Origin: Glandiceps talaboti
Lineage: Eukaryota > Hemichordata > Enteropneusta > Spengelidae
Length of the DNA: 60,000 bases
NCBI RefSeq assembly: GCF_964340395.1
Contig: NC_135549.1
Coordinates: forward strand, 12,228,842 to 12,288,841
Direction: 5' to 3'
Shown here: positions 10,364 through 25,575 of the stretch, in pieces
Layout of the letters: each line of letters starts with the position of its first letter
Position numbering within the stretch: the first letter of the stretch is position 1
Position numbers and translations under genes: made by a program
Notes under the pieces: model-generated
Told to the model about the DNA's origin: nothing
Databases searched by the model: none
What the model saw: only the letters and a program-made list of their open reading frames with translations

Positions 10364-11026
10364 CTGGCCTGTATGTGTTTTACCACCATTATTTACATTT
10401 GTGTATAAGTACACAAAACCAATTCAGACACATAAATATATAATGTTATTTTGAAGTATTTGTTATACTTTTGAAATGTGTCCACAGTTACAGACTGTTC
10501 AACTTCATGACGTCCATTGTAAACTGACAATAGTAGTATTGTATCAAAAAAGTACATGTCAACATTTAGAACCTACACGTGCTGTCATGTAACCTGGTGC
10601 TATTATTTTTCCATGTGTCCAATACACCCTAATAAAAGTTATAAATGAGTTTTCGTTTTCAGAATAATCAAAACAATATATAGATTTTTACATAGGAATA
10701 ATGTTTTGTTTGTTAGTCGTCTGTTGACTTATGATTTCAACATGTTATTACCTGCATAAAGATATTTTATTTCAAAACTATTACCTGCATAATTTATTTG
10801 TATAATTGATGTTAGTTAATTTGAATATTTGAATTAATTTAGGAAATGTTTATGCACATAGTCAAATTTGTGAGAGTATAAACTGAAAAGGTGAGGGGAG
10901 AGTGGGAAAACAATTACATAGAAGGTATTTTATTTCTTGTTGCGTCTTACATGGTGAATCTACCATATTTACAAACAAACATGTAGTGCATTACCAGGTC
11001 ATTTTTCTTAAGTAATATATTTTTAG

Positions 11027-11110
11027 CCCATCCCCCATGCCATCGAGGGTGGGGGTTCTATTACAATGGAGTTTAGTCTGTGTCTCTATCTGTCTGTCTG
11101 TCCATCCACA
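11027..11110. repeat. CCCATCCCCC hairpin plus CTGT-rich repeat head
   Basis: AGCCCATCCCCCATGCCATC is followed by GAGGGTGGGGGTTC, giving a stem of CCCCCAT against GGTGGGGG. Then comes a short CTGT-rich tract (11075-11105). This looks like the start of an interspersed element with a CTGT microsatellite; its downstream limit is unclear. Confidence 0.4.
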
Positions 11111-11536
11111 TGCAGCCATACCTCAGACTTTGTAGCCATACAATGGCTAATATACATATAAGTTGACATACTCCAGTGACCATACGCATGTCACTTTGTT
11201 CCAGACATTATCAAATTTGACAGAAAGGTAGCCATGTGTTTTGTAAGAACATCACAATTGACACCATAACTCAAAAACTGTAATACTAATACGTATATTA
11301 GACACTCCATTCTAGTTGATAGTAACACAACTACATACGTAACAACACATCAATGCAAATGACATGTCTCCAAAATATGACTTTTTTAATGATAATATTG
11401 TAAAATGACCTTTTCTAATTAGATCATTGTGAGAGGCATGGAGAACCATCAAGGTTTAGACTATTGTTGCTTACATCCTCAAAATACTTCTGGTTAAAAG
11501 CATTCTGTTATGATATTGCAATCTGAACATAAAAAT

Positions 11537-11538
<2 letters not shown>

Positions 11539-11587
<49 letters not shown>
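11539..11587. repeat. (CA)n microsatellite
   Basis: About 24 uninterrupted AC dinucleotides. Confidence 0.97.
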
Positions 11588-11592
<5 letters not shown>

Positions 11593-11816
11593 GAAATGTA
11601 GTAACTAGATTGGTTGAGTATTAAAAGAGATAATGATAACACAGAATAGCATATGACATTGTTGTTGGCTAATTAGCTTCAATTAGGGTTCATTGCTAAC
11701 ATGAAACACATGGTTTGCACACTGCTGAAATCACAGCCAACACATGGTTTGCATGGAATGTAGCAACTAATTATAGTCTACACTTGGCATCGCTTATGAT
11801 ACATAATGTAGGTAAT

Positions 11817-12027
11817 CAATCTGATGTAGGAATACAGCTAGATTTAATTTATTATTTACATTTAGTTACTTTGTATTGTCATATTGGCGTTCTGAGAGTA
11901 GTCATCTCTTCCTAATATAGAAGAAGGCAATCACTATCAGAACAATAAAATAAAAGGCAAGTGGCAGTATATATGAAGCAAATGCAAAGTAAATCAAGTA
12001 AATCTATGGTATTCCTACATCAGATTG
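11817..12027. mobile_element. Foldback (MITE-like) element, 211 bp
   Basis: Perfect terminal 19-base inverted repeat CAATCTGATGTAGGAATAC / GTATTCCTACATCAGATTG. Inner pairing continues imperfectly (TAGATTTA, TTACTTTG, TTCTGA..AGT) to a small central hairpin CTTC-CTAATATA-GAAG. Non-coding. No convincing target duplication seen. Confidence 0.7.
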
Positions 12028-12259
12028 TAATCAGAGTACCTTTGTAAAGAAGTATAATGTGTTTAGGTTAAATGGTATAAAACACATGTCTGTCATTTCC
12101 AAACCACCATTCATTGAATGGTCAATAATCGTAACACATTTTTTGGTTCGAGTTAACAACACATGCAAAGAAAACTGTCATACTTAGTACAGTTGTAGTC
12201 TATGCATGTATGTATGTATAGAAAGCATTGTGATATGGTTGCTAACGTAACATAACATA

Positions 12260-12513
12260 ACTAAACTGTTCTTATGTACAGAATCTTGTATGATTCTTAC
12301 ATCTTTATGTAATTCTCTGACTTTTCAGTTTTATGTTTAGTATATTTTTATCATGCTTTGCCATGTATTGTATTATACTGTATCATATTTTATGTTTACT
12401 AATTGTCTACTTGTTTTGATGTTTTTTTAACAACTCCAAGGTACAATCCGATTTGATGTAATAGTCGTTTTAGTCAATAAGATAATCTAATCTAATCTAA
12501 TCTAATCTAATCT
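12260..12513 (+). mobile_element. Probable LINE 3' end with (TAATC)n tail
   Basis: T-rich non-coding DNA leads into GTACAATCCGATTTGATGTA and then about six tandem TAATC units (12483-12513). A 3' terminus ending in a short reiterated tail is typical of CR1/L2/RTE-type retroposons. No reverse transcriptase frame is present, so this would be a 5'-truncated copy. Family unknown. Confidence 0.4.
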
Positions 12514-13900
12514 TATCAAATCTTGTCTAACAAAATTATGCATAAAGTGAATACTGTCAATTTTGCTATTTGAGAGCAAGTAGTTTGCATACAGCCAACA
12601 GATACCAGTATTGAATGCATTTGTGTACTTTAAAAGTTTTTAAGACAAGACAACGAATTTATATAAATCTGTATTTTTGTTTATAAACCAGTTGGTTGTT
12701 TGCTCTAGCTACAATCGTGGACAAAACAAATTTTCACAGTTAGAATGACATACAACTTGCTTGTGTAAGATGTGATATGCATAAATTATGTCCAGCTGTT
12801 CAGTGACTCATTTGTAGTGTGACCACAAAGTAGATAAGAATTGTAGAAAAGATGTAAATGATATAAATAAAAGTGTCCATTTCATCCACAGACAGGCATT
12901 GCTATCTGCTTTATTAAACTGGCTCTACATTGTCAAGCTAGATAGCCAATTCTCTGTTCTAGTCCACAATACTAACATCTCTAGTACATCGTCATTGGAA
13001 AGCGCCACCTAGTGGCAGGTAACGTCATAATATAATTGTTAAATTTCTTTGGTGATTAGAATTATATTGTATGAAAAACTTGTGTTAACATGATCATGAT
13101 CACAGTATTTAACATTATATAGTTTTAATTGATTTCCCTTAAATCCCACAATTCTAACAATGATGATGACTTCAACATAAACAGATATAATCCATGTATA
13201 TACCTGGCACAGTATATAATGTAATGTAATAATATATGTACAAGTACCAGTACAATAATTCCATTGTTTTGGGTGTCAATTGACATTTTCAGTTTTCTAT
13301 CACCATTGATAATTTCAACACAGGCAACATTTGCGTACAAGTGGAGACAATTGGCACATTGCCTCTGTTTTATATTACATCTTTGGATAACTAATTGTGG
13401 AATTCCTAACAAGCTGAATACACTATCCAACAACCTAACCAGTTATTTCAATTTATAAAAAAAAGCGGTTGTATGCCTGTAAGACAGGGTTATACAGTTG
13501 TGATGATATATGATATTTTCTCACTATTACATATCTCATATAGTTTTAGTGATATTGATATGTCTAATTTTTATTCATGCCACAATATTATTCTGTGCAC
13601 GTGAAAAAAAATAAAAGCTTTAATAATACACTGCCTACAAATTGTAATGTGTACATTCTTATTGAGTCTCAAAGACATCAAATTTTCATTTGTTGAAACC
13701 ATAGAGGATAAGAAAATACATAAATATGAAGACCGTTTGTGCCATCTAATTAGTCCCCTTCATACTTACCATATACTGAGTAATGATAAAAAGATCAGAG
13801 GAGAGACGAGGATTCAGAATACACTACTTAAGTCGTGTATAGGCTGTGTGTGTATCCCCTAGCACTTCTAGTTGTTTCTACTGTCAGATTCACATAGCTT
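12514..13900. other. Non-coding stretch with a CTCF-like site
   Basis: AT-rich. The only notable item is the CTCF-like motif at 13001-13020. No exon recognised. Confidence 0.5.
13001..13020 (-). promoter_or_regulatory. CTCF-like binding motif
   Basis: The reverse complement reads ACCTGCCACTAGGTGGCGCT, very close to the bilaterian CTCF core CCASYAGRKGGCR with the flanking upstream C/T. The match is seen; occupancy is inference. Note that the core GCCACCTAGTGGC is nearly palindromic and similar words occur in some repeats. Confidence 0.45.
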
Positions 13901-14180
13901 CATCAATCAATCAATCTTTATTTGACACACTAAATATTTAGTGAGAAATTTCAGAAATGTGAAAGAAATGAACACAGTAAAAAACACATTGTCTTTGATG
14001 TCAATTATACATTTAATCAGATTTTAATAGTGCAAATATTGGTACTTCAACTACATACATACCCTATTTGTAATATCTGTCTTGTCATCTTCACATACTT
14101 TCCTATTTAAAAAAAAAAATTGAACAAGGAATTTCAGAAATGTGAGATTTATAATCAGATATTGTTACAATAAATTATAT
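13901..14180 (-). mobile_element. Probable LINE 3' end on the minus strand
   Basis: ATCAATCAATCAATCTTTAT reads on the minus strand as an AATAAAG signal followed by (GATT)n, a common retroposon 3' terminus. The body would extend to higher coordinates but shows no coding remnant. A duplicated phrase (TTTCAGAAATGTGA) occurs at 13949 and 14132. Right boundary unknown. Confidence 0.35.
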
Positions 14181-15902
14181 TTGTTTTGATGAGAAATAAA
14201 GGAAAACGTATCAGGTTTTAGTTCAAATAGGATTTGATCACGCCAGCTGCATAACACAGATGGAATGCTAGCTGTTAAGAAAGAACATAGACTCAGTCAT
14301 CTATTAAGTAAATTGTGTATGCTACACTGGAGATTTATATACACCAAAATTAGGTCTAGGTCATGCACCAGGACACCTGGAAAAATTGTTGATAAGATTG
14401 GAAAAAATGAAATCCAGCACAAACAATTTATCAGGTTAGCAATTGCCAAGATCATTAGTTAAAATGGAGATAGGTTTCATTGCGGACAATTGAACAGAAA
14501 TTGTCTCTGAGTGTAATCCTACCAGGCTAATTAGCAATGTAATTTGACCTGGAGGTCATCTGCTGGCGTGTGGTAGGATGAACCAACTATGTAACCATCT
14601 GGATATATATACAATACTACATGTATATGTATTAAATGCCAAGGTTTCATTCAACAGTTTAATATCTTTGATGATGAGTATTTAACTTTAATTTGAAATG
14701 TCATTTTTTGTAATCTTATTTCATGTCTACATCTTAAAATAATCTTAAGCCCTTTTTAAGTGAATTTTGATGAAAGAAGTGGTTATCTGTCATCACCATT
14801 GATGTTCCAAAATGTAAAATAAGAATTTGAGAGAAATAAAATAAGCTGAATTTTATTTGTCATTGTTATTTTATTCAACCTACTGTTAATGGTGTACCAG
14901 AAATAACAACATATCTATTGAATGAGTTGTATGTTTGTATGTTTGTAGCTTGTCTCCAATGACGTAAATTGATTGTCAACACTTAGATCATTCATGTCAC
15001 ACCAAATAAATGAATGACCTTTGACCTTTGTAGAAATTGGAATCATAACATTGTCACGCACAGTTAACATCGATCCTTCTCCCATAAGGTTGATAGGTGA
15101 CCATTCAATATGTGTTGACATACATCTACAAGAATACAAGAATTGTATAATAAGGATTAATGTGAAATAGAGAAAAATATGACCAGTCCTGCCCTGACCC
15201 CTTGCAATTTGTTTGAAATATACATATTCTAATAGGATTTATTTGGCTATTATACAGGCCATGCCTGTTGAATCATTAAACACTATTGATTCAACTTCAG
15301 TAACTACTGTAGTATACAGTACTGTAGTGTAGTATACAGAACATTTTCATTTTGAGTATGGTCAGCAGAATGAGCAGTACACAAGAACAAAAAAATGTGA
15401 CATTAAAGTTCAAAGTACTAGAATGATACAGACTGTAAACATATTAATGGTAGGGCTTTGCCATCACAACACCTCTAACATTAAATAGTCGACCAATCTG
15501 GTAGCTTTAAAAATTGAGAATAATCACTTTTACACCGACAGTAAAGGCATGTGTAAAATCTAATTACCGTACCAATAATGTACACTATTATTGATGTGAA
15601 TACCTAGAATTCCTATTACTGGTAAAGTATAGCTATCAATTCAATTGAGACATCAAAATTCATAACAATCCATCATAACTACAAAACAAGTACTTACAAC
15701 GTAGTCCAATACCCAGGTGGCAGATCAATCTATAGCTTAATTAATCAAGGTACAAAATTGTGCTGTAAAACTGAAAAAGAATGCTTTCAGGAGAAATATA
15801 TCATTTGGGCTACAAAGACAGAAATACATTTACTATAGCTATTTCAAATACATGATACTTGTTATTCCCTGCCTTGTAAGCAACTGCCGTGTAAACTTGT
15901 AA

Positions 15903-15903
<1 letters not shown>
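14181..15903. other. Non-coding, AT-rich
   Basis: No exon, RNA or repeat array recognised. A small GTAGTATACAGTACTGTAGTGT-type local palindrome lies near 15310-15340. Confidence 0.5.
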
Positions 15904-15955
<52 letters not shown>

Positions 15956-16112
15956 TACGTACGCGTGTATGTAAGTACGTATGTAAATGCATGCATGCTC
16001 GTGTGTGTGTGTGCGTGCGTGCGTGCATACATACATACATACATACATACATACATACATACATACATACATACATACATACATACATAATGTATACATA
16101 CATGCATACATG
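15904..16112. repeat. Compound microsatellite (TG)n-(TACG)-(TGCA/TGCG)-(CATA)n
   Basis: (TG)n at 15904-15952, TACG units, TG-rich 15999-16012, GTGC units, then (CATA)n about 16027-16098 decaying into CATGCATA. All open frames here are low complexity. Confidence 0.96.
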
Positions 16113-16190
16113 CAAGCATACCTGATGATCGCTGAGGAAGCGTGAAACTCCAAGTAAACGACTCATAACATCCTTATTCTTATGAATTAA

Positions 16191-16405
<215 letters not shown>

Positions 16406-16412
16406 CATATAT

Positions 16413-18440
16413 ACACGGAGATGTAAGATGTATCATTCGAATTCACTTTGTGGCCGTTTAACCACGTAATATCATGTACTGTTCAGTTGAAAATGACATG
16501 CATAGTTGAATGCACATTCCCAAAGGACACCAGTACTAAATACACTACAAACTGATCTAATGAGTCGATTGGGAATTCACCTTTATTTTCCCTTACACAT
16601 ATCACATGCACCATGCATATACACAGTCATTACTTAATTAAAGCCCATGAAAAGATAGGTAATAAAAAAGCCTGTTGTTAATTAACCATGTCATTAACAC
16701 TTAGCGATTTCACATTACCGTGACGATATAAATCACAGCATGCTACTGTTTTGATTTAAATAATAACTCAAATTAATTAACGAAATGTAAAAATTATGTA
16801 GTGATAACATACTCTAACTATCTCTAACTCATAAGGAACATGATTCGATTCGAATGAATCAAGGTTTCAACTTGCAAATATTCGCAATCATCTCAAATAA
16901 AAATAAGTAGAAATCTGTCAATCGTATAATATAAATTTGATGCTTCATAGTGTCTAAAAATACTGAGTCATATGTAATGTGAAATAGAAGATTATTACAA
17001 AGAAGTCCAATTTAAATAAAATAGATAAATTATGTTGTTGTCGCCATTAATAACATCTAAAAATATTTTAGTTAATATATTGCACAAGAGTTTTCTAACA
17101 CATAACACGCCCATTTTTTGAATTTAGAATCCAATATTGAGTCATCCTACGTCTCTCTGCGTAGAGATTATTTCACTCAAGCCTTAGCTATCACATTAGG
17201 GGAATATATTTTCCACATTGCACTCTGTGTGTGTGTGTGTTTGAACTATAATACGGTAGTGAATTTCTCATCTTGAATTCGACTTGAGAGTCATTCTTTG
17301 AGGTTGTTGAATACACCATTCAGATATGGTTGTATATTGGTGAAGGGTAATGAGTTGTAGCGTCGTTCTAAAGATACCCATTCGTATGATGTGAAGTGTC
17401 AATAAAACAGACAGCCTGGTAATCATACACAGCTACAGAGACAATGAATATTATAAATGTTTCGCTTGGAAATTTTCTCTTGGGGCACGAAGCTACTTTG
17501 ATAAGAATTTGATGACCGTTACTTTGCAGTTGAATGGCTCAATCACCATTTCCCTTTTTACCATTCAAATGGAATTTTCTAATGTAAGACACTAGAGTAT
17601 TCATTCTACAGCGGTCATAAGTGAGATTAATCAGTTCGTCGTACGAGTAAAACGCAATCCATCGGTGACAAAAGTGTTACACAGTCACAGTGACAGGTAT
17701 TCATGTGTGTTAGATTTGTCGATCCATCAACCAATCTAGAAAAAAAAAAGTCTTGTAAGAAAACAAACCAATCTTCATGCAAATCTAAAGAAGCAGAATG
17801 TCGATGTGGTACAGAATCGCGTTGACGTATGGTTTGATAAATGCATTAAAATATCACGACTAAATGCGGTATCCGATATAATTAAATATGATAAACGGGC
17901 CACCAAGAATGTTATGTTATGCCTATTCAACTCCAGCTGTATCCTGGGACATTTATGTTGATCGATTGTCTTGCTCTATCTATTTCACTTACTTGGGAGG
18001 AACGTCATGTGGTCTGATAACAACGACTGCAGTCGGGTCGTAGATAAGACAAATCTGTAGAACTATTGATGTGTGGATCGTGATTTGTTCATTAGCTGCT
18101 GAAAGGTGAACTCGAGCAATAACGCTCTATTGTATGTCTGTATCGTCAGTATCTCATACACCCCGGGCTGTTTTTCAAACACCTCTTGAAAATGGTCCAT
18201 TGACAGATTGTAGTAAAGCTGGCATTTAAAAAAAAACGAGGATGAGAAGTTGTATCTTACCAGAAAGTTTCCTGGAATGAGATGGAGTTTGGTCCAGACC
18301 TAATATTACAATTAGGATTAGTCAATAAACCTTTTTTTTAATTATAAACACCCAGTTCTCTGAATTGTGTCGCATCTATTAACATATTTTGGTATTTTCA
18401 ACAATCGTCCAGAATCAACAAGATATACAATACTTGGTAC
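16413..18440. other. Non-coding stretch
   Basis: Unique-looking sequence, somewhat richer in CpG at 17100-18150 than its neighbours. I find no exon, tRNA or repeat array. A short TG tract lies at 17226-17240. Confidence 0.5.
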
Positions 18441-18444
18441 AAAG

Positions 18445-18593
18445 ATAGATAATAGACAGACAGATAGATAGATAGACCTACCTACCTACCAACCTACCCA
18501 AATGTCTAAATACCTACCTACCTACTACATACATACATACATACATGCATGCATGCATGCATGCATGCATGCATGCGTGCGCGCGCGCGCGCG

Positions 18594-18679
<86 letters not shown>

Positions 18680-18680
18680 C
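18445..18680. repeat. Compound microsatellite (GATA)-(CTAC)-(CATA)-(CATG)-(GC)-(CA)-(CATA)
   Basis: Consecutive blocks: GATA units near 18450-18475, CTAC units, CATA units, CATG units (18544-18576), a GCGCGC block, (CA)n 18597-18647, and CATA units to 18676. Confidence 0.96.
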
Positions 18681-20466
<1,786 letters not shown>

Positions 20467-20538
20467 ACGTTTTCTTCACTGTCAAACAACACATTAAATT
20501 CGAAATGCAAAATATGAACGAGCGGACATACGGACAGA

Positions 20539-20586
20539 CGGATGGATGGATGGATGGATGGATGGGTAGATGGATGGATGGATGGT
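20539..20586. repeat. (GGAT)n microsatellite
   Basis: About 12 GGAT units with one interruption (GGGTAGAT). Confidence 0.95.
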
Positions 20587-22040
20587 TGGCGACACCCTGG
20601 TGGGCGGGCAGACAGGCAGGCAGACGGTAGGTCGGGGTTTAGATAAAATGGGTTACAGTATGACAGTGCTGTACAATGCAATCCATATTTACCTCATACA
20701 TACTATTAATCATCATAAAGTTATAAGTAAGAAGACAGGACTCGTTTATCATATCTTACATCTATTAAATAAGACATCTTCTATTTCATCTTGATATATT
20801 TCATGGAATTTCCTTGATTTGCACAACTGTAGAAATTTAAGTCAATCATCTATAACGACAAATCTATTCTCGCCAATGTCCATGGAACTGAAGAAAAATC
20901 AGTTCGGGACATTAAATATAGTGTATATGACAAGAAGTCCCTTTTCAATCTCAGTATATTTCTTCGCCATTTTAGTGAAACTGAATATGGTATTCCAGCA
21001 TCATAGTCAGTTGATAATATACTCACTAAATCATTAAGGGGTTCATATATCGGAGGGGTCATTCTGATGTTTGCATACATGTATATGATATACGCCAGGT
21101 GTGAAAAGGACAGTATCACGTTGTTGACCACCAGAACTCTCAGATCTTCTACTTACTCCATTGAACTCCACAACGTATAGATAAAGTACAATGTGTCCTA
21201 TAATTTTGACACGAACTTTCACGTGACCATATATGTAAAACAATAACTCCTAATTTCGTCGAGTTTTAAACTTGCATCACAACTTTACATCAATGTGTTA
21301 CTCAAATTAGAGAAGGAATTTTTTTCAGGAGCGGAGTTTGTGACTTCCCCGTACAAAGTAATTTTCTGAACATATGAACTGATTCACAGGTACATATTGT
21401 ATGTGTAGAACCATGCCTTTAGCGAAGAATATATCCTGGCGGACCGGAATTTACAAATGATCAGTAGTCTCGTTTTACATGGCGTATATCCCATACATGT
21501 ATTATTTTGAAGTAGTCATCTGATAACCTGTACACGGTACGCTTTCTTCATTATGTAAAACAAGACATGAAATTCGAAATGCAAAAGATGCAAGAAAAAA
21601 AATTGTCCTTTCTGCCCCATTAAACTACTGCCGTAAGACATTGTAGCATTGCAAGGAAAAAAAGGTCTTTGATCAAACTATATGCCATGAAATGAGTGAA
21701 CTGGAATGCATGTAGTTACCAGTACTTGGCAGAATTACTTTCTAGTCGTACTATAAATGTGTAATATCTCTAATGGTTTAACCTTCTGAGAAGACTAAGC
21801 CGTCACATGTGTAATTGTTAAGAAAAAACACTCTGTAATCATCACTTGTTGTTTGGCTATTATGACCGTTTGGGTATACATTTGCGAGGCTATGAACAAA
21901 TTTACCCCTAGATAAATCTTGTGACACCCCCCCCCCGATAAATCAACAATATTTCCTCCATAAGGTTTGTGTATGTACATTTGTTTCAACAAGACAGCAA
22001 TTTGATAAATTGGAAAACTGCTTGTCAGAGTTGCATTTCG
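20587..22040. other. Non-coding stretch with a decayed dispersed repeat
   Basis: Contains AAATTCGAAATGCAAAA at 21570-21586 (also at 20496-20512) and GGACCGGAATTTAC at 21441-21454 (also at 24036-24049), suggesting old copies of one element. A C run lies near 21930-21937. No exon seen. Confidence 0.45.
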
Positions 22041-22107
22041 TGGTTTTTTTTTCTATTTTAGATATTTTTTGTTTAAAGATCGTTTTTATTTAGCTTATGT
22101 TTGGTTA

Positions 22108-22188
<81 letters not shown>

Positions 22189-22375
22189 GCCTGTCTGTGT
22201 CCTTGTGTGTTGAATTGCCTGTCCATGTCATCATTTTCTCAAGAACCTTCGGTTCAAATTATATGCAATTTAATAATACATACTAGTACTATTACGTGGT
22301 TATGCCAAGAACTGGTTAGGGTTTTTTTCATCCGTAAATGCTAATCACACTAATTTGCACATGTTCATACCTAAA
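22041..22375 (+). mobile_element. Partial copy of CTGT-headed element (family C)
   Basis: GGTTATGTCTGTTTGTCTGT is followed by a (CTGT)n tract (22109-22198) and then CATCATTTTCTCAAGAACCT, the same order as at 41538 (TTATGTCTGTCTG, then GTCATCGTTTTCTCAAACAC). Later AATTTGCA and GCTAATCACAC fit the family. Only the head is present and the 3' terminus is missing. Confidence 0.5.
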
Positions 22376-23297
22376 GGAGGATTTGATTATATCAGCTAAT
22401 ATTTAGCTTATGTATACTAGTGTGTAGTTGAATTTTTTTCTGAAATTGTTTACAATGAAGACTTGATATTACTGAGAGTAAAATTTGTACATAATATTGA
22501 AGACCATATTCACGTATTCTATGGCTTTAAGTTAATATGTGTATGGTTTAATATTTCATAGCTCTAAATGACTTCCTACTTGTCCTTACTTTCACTGTGG
22601 GAGGAGAATACGCCCCCTCCCCCAAACACCAACACCAACACCAACACCAACCAGCAGCCATAATGGTGAGGATGTTGTTTCTCCTCCCAAATCAAGAGTG
22701 AAGGGAATAGACATACTGGCTAAGTATCGCCAAGTATAGGTTAGACCCCAATATGAGATAGACTCTCATTGACTCTATTGTCAACTGTCACTGTAGTGTA
22801 TTGGTGCACCATACAAATTGTACACTTGCAATGTATGGGGGGTGTGATAATGTGCACTTGTACATATAGAAATATATGTGTAGCATTTTGGCGTGGGGGG
22901 GGGGGGGCTACGGAAAATATTGGGTTAATTTCGGTTGGGATGACATTTTTTGAGAGCACAAAGAAGGCCGCGAACAAATAATCATCCAAAATCCAAAATA
23001 GTTTCTCCTCCACCCCCCCCCCCTCCTAAATTCTGTTCGTTCCCTTGTATACATGTCTCGTACAGTTACTGTAAGAAGAATCTCTTACGATAACGATAAC
23101 AAATTAAGTTTTCCACCATATGTTTCCAATTCTGTTTCTATTGACTTGGTAGCACAATTAACTATCGCACCAAGTTGTTGTTGTGTAGATGATGTGGGCA
23201 GCACTAGGACGGCTGATGACTATAGCCCTTCTTCTTTGAATATTTCAAGACAGTGTCTTTATTTCATCAAGAGTGTGTTTTAAACACATACATTGTA
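22376..23297. other. Non-coding stretch with CACCAA repeats and homopolymer G/C runs
   Basis: CACCAACACCAACACCAAC at 22626-22650 is flanked by GGGAGGAGAA (left) and TTCTCCTCCC (right), which could pair; TTTCTCCTCC recurs near 23003. G run 22895-22907, C run 23014-23022. No exon recognised. Confidence 0.45.
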
Positions 23298-23436
23298 ATG
23301 TGTGTGTGTGTGTGTGTGTGTGTCTGTGTATGTATGTATGTATGTATGTATGTATGTATGTATGTATGTATGTATGTATGTATGTATGTATGTATGTATG
23401 TATGTGTGTGTATGTGCGTGCGCGCGCGTGCGAGAG

Positions 23437-23503
<67 letters not shown>

Positions 23504-23506
23504 AGC
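23298..23506. repeat. Compound microsatellite (TG)n-(TATG)n-(GCGC)-(GA)-(TG)n
   Basis: (TG)n 23298-23329, (TATG)n about 23329-23405, CGTGCGCGCGCG, GAGAGAGAG, then (TG)n to 23498. Confidence 0.96.
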
Positions 23507-25575
23507 GTATACTTGCTTTAGTCATAGGTTTGAATATTTGTTCTGGACGGTTCTTACCCTAGTATGCCACGTGATGTTTAGTTGAGAAAGCGATGTGAAG
23601 TAAGAAAAATTGTCTACGTGTTTACCAAGGGAGCTCGTCTTACAGGATATTTGAAGTTTGAACAGTTGCAAAGATAATTCCGATGATAAATCACGTTTTT
23701 TATCTCTAATTTCGTTCAGCTAGCCTCAACTGTCATACCCACTTAGGGTAGATCTTAGAATATGACGTAGGTCTTACATAAATGTTAGAAAAATTACACT
23801 GTTCACATGCAAGAACTTAGTCCAGTGTCTTCCTTGAGACACATTCGCTCTTATCAAATATCACGATAACATGATCTGACTAGACCGATATAGAGCTTTT
23901 TATCTTGATTTTTATCTGGACGTCTGATGTTACTCTGATGTTACTCGTCGGTATATGTGGTACATGTCTGATACTGTTTTACATGTTTGGTTCTCTGTCT
24001 TTGGGAGATGACTGTTACTTTACTGTTAATCTTGAGGACCGGAATTTACCACTCTAATACTCTTCCCATTGAACAACACAAATATGCAAAGAGATATACA
24101 GTAAATACCAAAAAACAGATACACACTTAAAGCTTGCATATCGACACGAATAGAAAATGACCTGTAGACAGAAAACGACAACAGACAATGGAACGACAGG
24201 AGCTATCACCTTTGATTCACACATGCATGAACTGCATGCACTTTATTATAGTCAACAAACACTTTACATCTTTCATCATGTATTTCCAAATGGGAAAGTG
24301 AGCGATGTATTAATACATTATATTGAACGCTGTTCTTATTTAAAGGCGACCCTACACCTTTAGTATGTACTGCATATTGATTTAATTACCCATGTTTCAA
24401 ATTTGGTAGGCACCTCATGATGTAAGTCACCAATAGTGATAATAAAATCACTAAAGAGCTAAAAATCTCCATCTGTGACATATATATACGATGAGTGTAT
24501 TTTTCACATTTACTGCTTGTGGTGACGGTCGTAAAATATCAACCTTAGTTATATGACGTTTATTGGAAAATCTACACATCTATAATTGTTAACTTTTTAA
24601 TTTAATGGCGATGTAACATTCAAACGAGTCTCCGACGAATATCATTACAACCCGCAGCTCGATCCGCAGCGGTTTTTAAATGGCTTCGAACCGATTATAT
24701 CCGGGCACAAAGCACATTGACAGATATATCATTTACGCGCTACTGAAGACATTTCTTCCACTCCATAAAACGTAATGTTTCTTTCACCTGTTAATGTATA
24801 CTACCAAAATTAATGTAGAAAATGTAGGTATCTGCTGAATAGAATATCAAAAGTTCCTTTTGTGTAGATACGTGCTTAATCCAACGACAAATTAGTCATG
24901 AAACCATTAAAAGAAAAATATGCGCCGTCTAAGAATTGGAAATGTTAAAGGTCGAAACCCGTTTTGTCACATACATAATCAATCTAGGCAAAGGGATGTA
25001 CATATACGAATACACGAAAGTATCGATCAGTAAAATCAAGGTGTAATGTAGGTAGGCGGCCTTTGGATATATTCTTGCATGTAAGGGTGGACACTTATAT
25101 GATGGACGCTGCAAATATTGATGACACCGAAAAAATATCCATTCTCTGATAGTTTATTTACAAAACCGTGAATATTAATTTGGACTGCGATGGAAAGTAT
25201 ATTTCAGACAAAACTACATAAAACACGTGAATACTCTAAATTAAAGGTTCAAGTGTGGAAAAAATTCTTTTCAAAATTTGTGGAATTGAAATACAAAAGC
25301 TTTGTCTTTTTTGTACCTTTGGTAGAAGTTAGTTCTGCAACATAAGTCTGTTTGGTGTTTATTGCACAATGTTCGTTGATGTGTACATGAGTGGAAGGCA
25401 TGGCCCATAAAAGTTGAACATACTTACGTCTGACATTCTAGTGAAGTACTTCTTTTACAGTGGCTGTTAAGGTTTGTGCTCTAAATAAGCATGACAGAGA
25501 TTGGCATTAACCTGTAGCATATGTGTTTATATACAGCTAAATCAATATACAAGGGTTATCATTGTATATTGGACA
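23507..25575. other. Non-coding stretch
   Basis: Includes GGACCGGAATTTAC (24036-24049) and an AAAGGCGACCCTACACCTTT word (24342-24361) that resembles a small inverted repeat or element terminus without a visible partner. A slightly CpG-rich patch lies at 24630-24710. No exon recognised. Confidence 0.45.

Larger units (their letters stand above)
8404..11026. other. Non-coding stretch downstream of rabenosyn-5
   Basis: No exon recognised. It contains a 15-base G run (8636-8650), a degenerate CTCCTGGAAA-type repeat (8995-9245), a possible splice acceptor at 10085 and a 110-bp hairpin (10254-10363); the rest is AT-rich. Confidence 0.6.

Noticed and set aside
12044-12056. Resemblance to miR-1 (TGTAAAGAAGTAT)
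   Set aside because: The seed GGAATGT is not present (CCTTTGT instead) and no proper precursor hairpin surrounds it.
22600-22710. GGGAGGAGAA...TTCTCCTCCC pair flanking CACCAA repeats as a possible MITE
   Set aside because: The pairing is short, the ends cannot be defined and no second copy is clear.
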